A DNA stretch of 9,249 nt from Firmicutes bacterium UBA994 (GTDB lineage: Bacteria; Bacillota; UBA994): contig DBBC01000097.1 in the NCBI GenBank assembly GCA_002292025.1, forward strand, positions 667 through 9,915. Reading direction: 5' to 3'. Positions 1 to 4,864 of this stretch are shown piece by piece. The position numbers and the translations under genes are program-made. Within the stretch, counting starts at the first letter, position 1. Every line of letters starts with the position of its first letter. The notes under the pieces were generated by a model. That model did not search any database. It was given only the letters and a program-made list of their open reading frames with translations, and was not told the DNA's origin.

Positions 1-17
1 CTGAACGGGCTGGGTAG
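1..17 (+). CDS. possible extreme 3' end of rplJ (ribosomal protein uL10), partial
   Basis: Frame 3 reads E-R-A-G and then a TAG stop at 15-17, followed by 34 bases before the rplL ribosome binding site. rplJ nearly always precedes rplL in bacteria, so these could be its last codons. Four residues cannot identify a protein. Frame 1 is also open from base 1 to a TGA at 67-69 that overlaps the rplL start, but it is lysine-rich and looks like A-rich spacer. The call rests on gene order, not on the sequence. Confidence 0.3.
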
Positions 18-51
18 TTACAGTAAAAAGGGTAAAAATAAAAGTATTATC

Positions 52-58
52 AAGGAGG
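52..58 (+). promoter_or_regulatory. ribosome binding site of rplL
   Basis: AAGGAGG ends 7 bases before the ATG at 66. It is a near-full match to the complement of the 16S rRNA 3' end and sits in an A-rich context, as expected for bL12, which is made in several copies per ribosome. Confidence 0.93.
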
Positions 59-65
59 CAAAAAA

Positions 66-446
66 ATGAGTAATAAAGCACAGATCATCGAACTGGTCAA
101 AAATATGACAGTTCTTGAACTTTCGGAACTGGTCAAGGCACTAGAGACAGAGTTTGGCGTGACAGCTGCCGCCCCGATGGCGGCCATGCCGCAAGCAGGC
201 GCAGCAGCACCTGTGGCGGAAGTAGTTGAGGAGCAGACCGAGTTCACCGTTATGCTTGTCAGCGCAGGCGAGAAAAAGATCAATGTCATCAAAGTTGTGC
301 GTGAGGTCACCGGCCTTGGTCTCGTAGAAGCGAAGGCTCTTGTTGACGGCGCTCCCAAACCTGTTAAGGAAAACGTCAGCAAAGAAGACGCTGCTAAGAT
401 CAAAGCTAAACTGGTTGAAGTCGGCGCCACGGTGGAAGTTAAATAG
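66..446 (+). CDS. rplL: 50S ribosomal protein bL12 (L7/L12)
   Basis: bL12 forms the flexible ribosomal stalk: dimers bind uL10 and recruit and stimulate the translational GTPases EF-Tu, EF-G, IF2 and RF3. The 126-residue product has the usual length and three-part build. Residues 1-33 are the helical dimerisation domain. Residues about 34-56 are the Ala/Pro/Met-rich hinge (AAAPMAAMPQAGAAAP). Residues about 58-126 are the globular domain, with INVIKVVREVTGLGL, EAKALVDGAPKPVKE and the terminal GATVEVK. The factor-binding surface (IKVVR, GLGL, the second Lys of EAK) is present. A Val replaces the first Lys of the usual GLGLKEAKDLV; the second is kept. The start is set by the strong ribosome binding site and the family N-terminus. 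It probably belongs to an rplJ-rplL transcript from upstream; the 370-base gap to rpoB is long for this operon. Confidence 0.99.
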   Translation: MSNKAQIIELVKNMTVLELSELVKALETEFGVTAAAPMAAMPQAGAAAPVAEVVEEQTEFTVMLVSAGEKKINVIKVVREVTGLGLVEAKALVDGAPKPVKENVSKEDAAKIKAKLVEVGATVEVK

Positions 447-464
447 TCCTCTGCCTTTAATGAA

Positions 465-490
465 GGGCTCGTCTAGTCTTGGGCGAGTCT
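465..490 (+). terminator. stem-loop shortly after rplL, weak terminator or processing site
   Basis: GGGCTCGTC (465-473) can pair with GGCGAGTCT (482-490) as nine pairs, several of them G-U, around an 8-base loop. It starts 19 bases after the rplL stop. The following CTTTCC is only a poor U-tract, so a partial terminator, a 3'-end stabiliser or an RNase site are all possible. Pairing was worked out by eye. Confidence 0.4.
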
Positions 491-630
491 CTTTCCTACA
501 ACTGCAGTAATTGCTCAGGCACTCCAGCATGCAGAGAGCTACCATTTTTCTTGCGTCTTTGTGCCCCTTAGTGTTCTTTGTGAATCAGCTATCGTTTGAA
601 CAGGCTGAAGGGGTGGTCTTTTTTTGGCTC

Positions 631-660
631 TTGACGCGCCACCGCATGCTGTGGTAGCAT
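631..660 (+). promoter_or_regulatory. candidate upstream promoter for rpoBC
   Basis: TTGACG (631-636) matches five of six bases of the -35 consensus. It is followed after 18 bases by TAGCAT (655-660), which keeps the key first, second and last bases of a -10 box and has an extended TG motif at 652-653. A transcript would start near 667 and carry a roughly 150-nt leader before rpoB. The same bases form strong inverted repeats, so the match could be a by-product of an RNA hairpin or an operator. Confidence 0.4.
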
Positions 661-664
661 GTGG
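639..664 (+). promoter_or_regulatory. overlapping palindromes, operator or RNA hairpin
   Basis: CCACCGCATGCTGTGG (639-654) is a palindrome at 14 of 16 positions. It overlaps a second inverted repeat, CCGCATGCT (642-650) with AGCATGTGG (656-664), which gives nine pairs around a 5-base loop. Together they look like repeated GCATG/GTGG half-sites. They fill the spacer and -10 box of the candidate promoter at 631-660, where a repressor would be expected to bind. No U-tract follows, so it is not a terminator. Confidence 0.5.
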
Positions 665-676
665 AATTGTCACGAA

Positions 677-693
677 GTGTGCGGCAGGCACAC
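677..693 (+). promoter_or_regulatory. stem-loop in the rpoB leader
   Basis: GTGTGC (677-682) pairs perfectly with GCACAC (688-693) around the 5-base loop GGCAG, followed by a short CA run. It would lie at the 5' end of any RNA starting at the candidate promoter upstream, and in read-through RNA from rplL. Its function is unknown. Confidence 0.4.
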
Positions 694-736
694 ACACAAA
701 CATCATAAGCTTGGATAGGCTCATCGAGTAGTCTCG

Positions 737-765
737 GCCAAGGGGGTACAGTCCCCTTTTTTGGC
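737..765 (+). terminator. terminator-like hairpin just upstream of the rpoB -10 box
   Basis: AAGGGG (740-745) pairs with CCCCTT (753-758) around a 7-base loop, and six T's run from 757 to 762: a short intrinsic-terminator layout. An outer GCCAA (737-741) can instead pair with TTGGC (761-765), which would hold the U-tract inside a longer stem, so two exclusive folds are possible. It would partly stop read-through from rplL immediately before the rpoB promoter. The same dyad, GGGG...CCCC, overlaps the -35 position of that promoter and could be a protein site. The G/C stem is only four pairs, so termination may be weak. Confidence 0.5.
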
Positions 766-768
766 TTG

Positions 769-777
769 TGCTATAAT
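769..777 (+). promoter_or_regulatory. extended -10 promoter of rpoBC
   Basis: TGCTATAAT is a perfect extended -10 element (TGn plus TATAAT). At the -35 position (about 749-754, CAGTCC) there is no recognisable box; extended -10 promoters tolerate this. Transcription would start near 783-785, giving a leader of about 33 nt to the ATG at 817. It is the best-supported promoter of the polymerase genes. Confidence 0.78.
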
Positions 778-801
778 GGCCTAGGGTGAAATCTCGACAA
801 G

Positions 802-808
802 AGGGTGA
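802..808 (+). promoter_or_regulatory. ribosome binding site that selects the rpoB start
   Basis: AGGGTGA (802-808) matches the GGTGA end of the Shine-Dalgarno consensus and lies 8 bases before the ATG at 817. The alternative GTG at 805 lies inside this motif and has no room for its own site. Confidence 0.7.
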
Positions 809-816
809 AGCGTTTA

Positions 817-3800
817 ATGGGCAAGGCCAACGCGGAAGGCAGACGGCAGCGGGTCCGGTTCGGTCGCATCGAAGAAGTGTTAGGGGTCCCAAATCTCATC
901 GAGATCCAGACGCAATCATTTGACTGGTTTGTTAATGAAGGATTGGCCGAAACATTCCGGGACATCTCTCCCATTCAAGACTTCACGGGCAATCTCATTT
1001 TGGAGTTTATCGACCACCACTTTGCCGAGCCTAAGTTTTCGCTAGATGAATTCAAAGAAAAAGACGCTACTTTCTCGGCCTCCCTGCGTGTGAAGGTGCG
1101 CCTAGTCAACAAGGAGACGGGCGAGGTCAAGGAGCAGGAGGTCTTTATGGGCGACTTCCCGCTCATGACCGAAAAGGGGACTTTTATTTACAATGGCGCC
1201 GAGCGCGTCGTGGTAAGTCAGTTAGTGCGCTCACCCGGGGTCTACTACCACGAAACGATGGAACCTACCGGGTACAAAGTGTTCTCTTCGACACTTATTC
1301 CTAACCGTGGTGCATGGCTGGAAATGGAGACTGACGCCAATGACGTGGCATGGGTCAGAGTAGACCGCACGCGCAAGATCCCGGTAACGGTGCTATTGCG
1401 GGCTCTGGGACTTGGCACCAACCAAGCCATTTTGCAGGCATTAGGCGAAGACGCAATGCTCGGGCCTACGTTTGACCGTGACAGTAACAGCACGGCGGAA
1501 GAAGGACTTATCGAAATTTACAAGCGGCTGCGTCCCGGCGAGCCGCCTACGGTTGACAGCGCCAAGGCTTTATTGCATTCGCTCTTTTTTGACCCGCGCC
1601 GCTACGATCTCGCTCACGTAGGGCGTTATAAGCTTAACAAGAAGTTATCCTTGCGACGTCGGGTACAAGGTCGTGTTGCTGCGGAGACGATAGTCGCAAC
1701 TGAAACGATTTACCAAACTGAAGCCAATGAGGGCGGCTTGGAGCGCACCGGCTTAGGCAGTGTCCTCATAGCTGCCGGGGAAGTATTAGTACAACGGGGC
1801 GAAAAGGTCACGCGCGAAACAGCGGAACGACTAGAGCAAGCCGGGGTCAATCAGCTTAGAGTTGTATCAGAGCGGACCGGCCAGACTCTCATCCGCGGGA
1901 ACGGACTGCGTCGCGAGACTTGGCAGTCACGCCTCCGTGGCGGAAGGCTCATAGGGAATATTGTCAATAGTTCCGGGGAAGTTATCCTTTGGTCTGGGGC
2001 AGAGATGGGCAGCGATGAAATCGAGCTGTTGGAGCGGGCAGTGGCCGCAGGCTCGGTCACTGAACGCGTTGTGAGCATTTTGCTGCGGCAGCAAAATAAA
2101 GATATTGTGCTGGCGGATCGCTATACGGTGCCACACGAGAAGCACGTTACCCGAGACGACATTTTCAGCGCCGTCAACTACCTGCTCGTATTACAAGTGG
2201 GCATAGGTAAAGTTGACGACATTGACCACCTAGGCAATCGACGGCTTCGCTCTGTGGGCGAACTGCTGCAGAACGCTTTTCGCATCGGGCTTTCACGCAT
2301 GGAGCGTGTGGTCAAAGAGCGTATGACCATCCAAGATGTAGATGTCATCACGCCGCAGGCGTTGATTAACATCCGGCCGGTTGTCGCTGCGATTAAGGAG
2401 TTCTTTGGCTCTAGCCAATTATCGCAGTTTATGGACCAGACTAATCCCTTGGCCGAACTAGCCCACAAGCGCCGTCTCAGCGCTCTGGGCCCCGGGGGCC
2501 TAAGCCGTGAACGCGCCGGGGTGGAAGTGCGCGACGTGCACTTCTCGCATTACGGGCGTATCTGCCCGATAGAGACGCCCGAAGGTCCGAACGTAGGACT
2601 GATCGGGAATCTGTCTACCTATGCCCGCGTCAACAAATATGGCTTTATCGAGACCCCCTATCGTGTGGTTAAACAGGTAGAGGGGGATGCGCTGGTTTTC
2701 CCCAATGTGGAGTATCTGACGGCAGACGAAGAAGACGAATTTGTCATTGCCCAAGCTAACGCGGAGCTAGAGGATATGCCGGGTGCCGAGCAGGGGGTCA
2801 GTCGCTTTGCCGCATCCCGTACTACCGTGCGGCACCGCCACCAGATTAAGGTAGTCCCCGTCAGCGAAGTAGACTATATGGACGTCTCACCTAAGCAAGT
2901 GTTTAGCGTACCCACTATTTTAATTCCCTTCTTGGAGCACGATGAAGCCGGCAGAGCACTGATGGGCGCGAACATGATGAAACAGGCCGTGCCTCTGCTA
3001 TGTCCTGAAGCCCCACTGGTGGGTACCGGTATGGAGTATAAGGCCGCTATTGACTCGGGCTCGGTTCTTTTGGCGCGTCGCGCCGGGAAAGTGAAGCGGG
3101 TTGGGGCCAAGAGCATCGCCGTTCAGAGTGCGGACGGCACTGTGGATACCTACAAGCTCATGAAGTTTTTGCGCAGCAATCAGGGCACATGCATAAATCA
3201 GCGCCCGGTTGTAGTAAAAGGCCAAATACTAGAAGAGCATGAGCTGATCGCGGACGGACCGGCCACCAGCGAGGGTGAGATCGCATTGGGACGGAATGTA
3301 CTTTGCGCCTTTATGCCATGGGGAGGGTACAATTTTGAAGATGCGATCTTAATTAGCGAGCGTTTAGTGCGCGAAGACGTCTTTACCTCGATCCATATTG
3401 AGGAATATGAGGCCGAGGCGCGCGATACGAAGCTTGGCCCCGAAGAGATCACGTCTGACATCCCTAACGTTGGCGACGATATGCTGCGCGACCTTGATGA
3501 CCGCGGAATAGTGCGCATCGGAGCTGAGGTGCGCACGGGCGACATTCTCGTAGGGAAGGTGACTCCCAAAGGCGAGACTGAGTTGACAGCAGAGGAACGG
3601 CTGCTGCGCGCCATCTTTGGCGAAAAGGCGCGCGAAGTCAGAGATACGTCAGCGCGTGTACCGCATGGTGAATCCGGACGGGTAGTCGACGTTAAAGTTT
3701 TCTCACGGGAAAAAAATGATGAGTTGTCCCCAGGCGTCAACATGTTGGTGCGTGTCTATGTAGCACAGAAACGCAAGATTTCCGAAGGCGACAAGATGGC

Positions 3801-4839
3801 AGGGCGTCATGGGAATAAAGGTGTCATTGCCTGTATATTGCCTGACGAGGATATGCCCTTCTTGCCGGATGGGCGTTCGGTAGACATTGTATTAAACCCC
3901 TTGGGTGTCCCCAGTCGTATGAACATCGGGCAGGTACTAGAGACGCACTTAGGCATGGCCGCCAAAGCGCTGGGTATTCATGTAGCCAGCCCGGTTTTTG
4001 ACGGCGGACACGAAGAAGACATTCAGTCGTTCTTGGCACAGGCCGGTCTGTCCCCGCACGGGAAGTCTGTGGTTTATGACGGCCGCACGGGAGAGGCTTT
4101 TGACAATGAAGTTGCCGTCGGCTATGTCTACATGATGAAGCTCCTCCATTTAGTTGACGACAAGATTCACGCCCGTTCCACAGGCCCTTACAGCCTAGTG
4201 ACGCAGCAGCCGTTAGGCGGCAAGGCTCAGTTTGGCGGCCAACGTTTCGGCGAAATGGAAGTGTGGGCCCTAGAAGCATATGGTGCTGCCTACACCCTCC
4301 AGGAGCTGCTTACAGTAAAATCTGACGACGTGGTAGGCCGCGTTAAGACCTATGAGGCCATTGTCAAGGGCGGAAACATCCCTGAACCGGGCGTGCCCGA
4401 GTCTTTTAAAGTGCTGATTAGAGAGTTGCAGAGCCTTTGCATGAATGTGAGAATACTTGACGAGTCCGAACAAGAGATTGAGATGCGCGAGCATGACGAG
4501 GATATCAGTGAGACATTGCGCGAACTCAAACTGAGCATTGAGGGCGATGAGGAAGTGAGCCGCATGAAGCGGCGTAAGGTCGAGCCTACGGGCGAAGCCT
4601 TAATGCCGGGCAGGGCGGCGGATGCGGACGAGGACAAAGACGAAGATGCTCCGTTTGACCCGCGCGATCTCTCCTCTGAGCTACGCAAGCGCCTGATGCC
4701 GGAGGCAGTTAGCGCAGACGAAGACGAAGAGGACGAAGATTTTGAGGACGAGGACGAGGACGAGGAAGATCTTGCCGCGCTGTTAGCCAAGAAGTTAGCT
4801 CCGCTCGGCATTACGCCGAAGAGCAAGCCGCGCTCGTAG
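817..4839 (+). CDS. rpoB: DNA-directed RNA polymerase subunit beta
   Basis: Beta forms one jaw of the core RNA polymerase and half of its active-site cleft. I choose the ATG at 817 (1340 residues) because AGGGTGA is well spaced from it; the GTG at 805 would add four residues. In order: protrusion start (GRIEEVLGVPNLIEIQT), lobe (about 130-430, expanded), rifampicin pocket (GSSQLSQFMDQTNPLAELAH from residue 531), fork/link region, active-site lysines 993 and 1001 in KISEGDKMAGRHGNKG, and the clamp/switch segment KAQFGGQRFGEMEVWALEAY near 1136. Gln537, Asp540, His550, Arg553, Ser555 and Leu557 match the E. coli rifampicin contacts, so a sensitive enzyme is expected. It is longer than the roughly 1190-residue B. 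subtilis protein because of a duplicated lobe element and a long acidic tail. Two tandem TAG stops (4837-4842) end it, 25 bases before rpoC. Confidence 0.99.
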   Translation: MGKANAEGRRQRVRFGRIEEVLGVPNLIEIQTQSFDWFVNEGLAETFRDISPIQDFTGNLILEFIDHHFAEPKFSLDEFKEKDATFSASLRVKVRLVNKETGEVKEQEVFMGDFPLMTEKGTFIYNGAERVVVSQLVRSPGVYYHETMEPTGYKVFSSTLIPNRGAWLEMETDANDVAWVRVDRTRKIPVTVLLRALGLGTNQAILQALGEDAMLGPTFDRDSNSTAEEGLIEIYKRLRPGEPPTVDSAKALLHSLFFDPRRYDLAHVGRYKLNKKLSLRRRVQGRVAAETIVATETIYQTEANEGGLERTGLGSVLIAAGEVLVQRGEKVTRETAERLEQAGVNQLRVVSERTGQTLIRGNGLRRETWQSRLRGGRLIGNIVNSSGEVILWSGAEMGSDEIELLERAVAAGSVTERVVSILLRQQNKDIVLADRYTVPHEKHVTRDDIFSAVNYLLVLQVGIGKVDDIDHLGNRRLRSVGELLQNAFRIGLSRMERVVKERMTIQDVDVITPQALINIRPVVAAIKEFFGSSQLSQFMDQTNPLAELAHKRRLSALGPGGLSRERAGVEVRDVHFSHYGRICPIETPEGPNVGLIGNLSTYARVNKYGFIETPYRVVKQVEGDALVFPNVEYLTADEEDEFVIAQANAELEDMPGAEQGVSRFAASRTTVRHRHQIKVVPVSEVDYMDVSPKQVFSVPTILIPFLEHDEAGRALMGANMMKQAVPLLCPEAPLVGTGMEYKAAIDSGSVLLARRAGKVKRVGAKSIAVQSADGTVDTYKLMKFLRSNQGTCINQRPVVVKGQILEEHELIADGPATSEGEIALGRNVLCAFMPWGGYNFEDAILISERLVREDVFTSIHIEEYEAEARDTKLGPEEITSDIPNVGDDMLRDLDDRGIVRIGAEVRTGDILVGKVTPKGETELTAEERLLRAIFGEKAREVRDTSARVPHGESGRVVDVKVFSREKNDELSPGVNMLVRVYVAQKRKISEGDKMAGRHGNKGVIACILPDEDMPFLPDGRSVDIVLNPLGVPSRMNIGQVLETHLGMAAKALGIHVASPVFDGGHEEDIQSFLAQAGLSPHGKSVVYDGRTGEAFDNEVAVGYVYMMKLLHLVDDKIHARSTGPYSLVTQQPLGGKAQFGGQRFGEMEVWALEAYGAAYTLQELLTVKSDDVVGRVKTYEAIVKGGNIPEPGVPESFKVLIRELQSLCMNVRILDESEQEIEMREHDEDISETLRELKLSIEGDEEVSRMKRRKVEPTGEALMPGRAADADEDKDEDAPFDPRDLSSELRKRLMPEAVSADEDEEDEDFEDEDEDEEDLAALLAKKLAPLGITPKSKPRS
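1669..2073 (+). repeat. diverged duplication in the beta lobe, coding
   Basis: Within beta, residues 285-350 and 376-419 follow one pattern: GR, a hydrophobic strand ending in IV, G-E-V-(L/I), a G two to four residues on, an E-rich helix with LE(Q/R)A, and RVV. Copy A reads GRVAAETIV, then AAGEVLVQRGEKVT, RLEQAGV and RVV, with about 20 extra residues after IV. Copy B reads GRLIGNIVNSSGEVILWSGA, LLERAVAAG and RVV. From memory, B. subtilis has one such unit (RLAETLV, TGEILAEKGQI). The stretch from KLNKKL to DDIDHLGNRR is 189 residues here against 119 there. The lobe touches downstream DNA and is a known site of lineage-specific insertions; the effect here is unknown. Confidence 0.6.
4657..4803 (+). 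repeat. acidic beta C-terminal tail with a repeated 12-residue motif
   Basis: Two motifs, DLSSELRKRLMP (4666-4701) and DLAALLAKKLAP (4768-4803), share the pattern D-L-(S/A)-(S/A)-x-L-x-K-(R/K)-L-x-P. Each follows an acidic stretch. The block at 4717-4770 has 17 Asp/Glu in 18 residues, written mostly with GAC and GAG/GAA codons, so the DNA is itself a degenerate 6-base repeat. About 133 residues follow the conserved ELQSL, compared with roughly 55 in B. subtilis from memory. The motif copies look like amphipathic helices on a flexible acidic tether; a partner is not known. Confidence 0.7.
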
Positions 4840-4849
4840 TAGATGTATG

Positions 4850-4856
4850 AAGGGAG
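4850..4856 (+). promoter_or_regulatory. ribosome binding site that selects a TTG start for rpoC
   Basis: AAGGGAG ends 8 bases before the TTG at 4865. The ATG at 4847 overlaps the front of this motif and has no Shine-Dalgarno sequence upstream. The site therefore argues for TTG initiation. Confidence 0.72.
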
Positions 4857-4864
4857 CGACCACC

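Larger units (their letters stand above)
447..816 (+). other. rplL-rpoB intergenic regulatory region
   Basis: This 370-base stretch has no supportable gene on either strand. The longest plus-strand frame with an ATG (529-657, 42 codons) lacks a ribosome binding site, and the minus-strand frames are open by chance. It holds three stem-loops (465-490, 642-664, 677-693), T-runs at 545-549, 619-625 and 757-762, two promoter-like elements and a terminator-like hairpin; each is listed separately. In E. coli the rplL-rpoB gap contains an attenuator and an RNase III site that set the ratio of polymerase to ribosomal protein. This region may do the same job with different parts, which is inference. 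Confidence 0.8.

Noticed and set aside
18..50. A TATTAT box at 45-50 as a promoter for rplL.
   Set aside because: No -35 box lies at a suitable distance, and transcription would begin within the rplL ribosome binding site, leaving no usable leader.
460..510. A 16-codon frame starting MKGSSSLGRV, a possible leader peptide after rplL.
   Set aside because: It has no Shine-Dalgarno sequence, no run of regulatory codons, and it overlaps the stem-loop at 465-490, which explains the sequence better.
529..657. A 42-codon plus-strand reading frame rich in hydrophobic residues between rplL and rpoB.
   Set aside because: There is no ribosome binding site before its ATG, its T-rich core explains the hydrophobic residues, and its end runs into the palindromes near 650. 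It resembles no protein I know.
688..697. A CA-repeat as a phase-variable microsatellite upstream of rpoB.
   Set aside because: It has only about four units and half of it forms the arm of a perfect hairpin, so slippage is unlikely to matter.
805..816. GTG start of rpoB at 805, giving four more residues.
   Set aside because: The GTG lies inside the only ribosome binding motif (AGGGTGA). The ATG at 817 has proper spacing to it and gives a normal beta N-terminus.
2407..2487. Differences from E. coli in the rifampicin region (Thr and Ala where E. coli has Asn518 and Ser522).
   Set aside because: The same residues occur in B. subtilis beta as I recall it, so they are lineage normal and not a sign of drug resistance. 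The main contact residues are unchanged.
3198..3743. A 181-codon minus-strand frame inside rpoB, and similar long minus frames in rpoB and rpoC (for example 6889-7539).
   Set aside because: They are shadows of strongly coding plus-strand genes, with Ser/Arg-rich low-complexity translations and no start signals of their own.
4717..4770. The GAC/GAG-rich tract as a frameshift or assembly artefact at the rpoB end.
   Set aside because: The frame stays open on both sides, the motif DLxxxLxK(R/K)LxP continues after the tract, and rpoB ends with tandem stops right before a normal rpoC.
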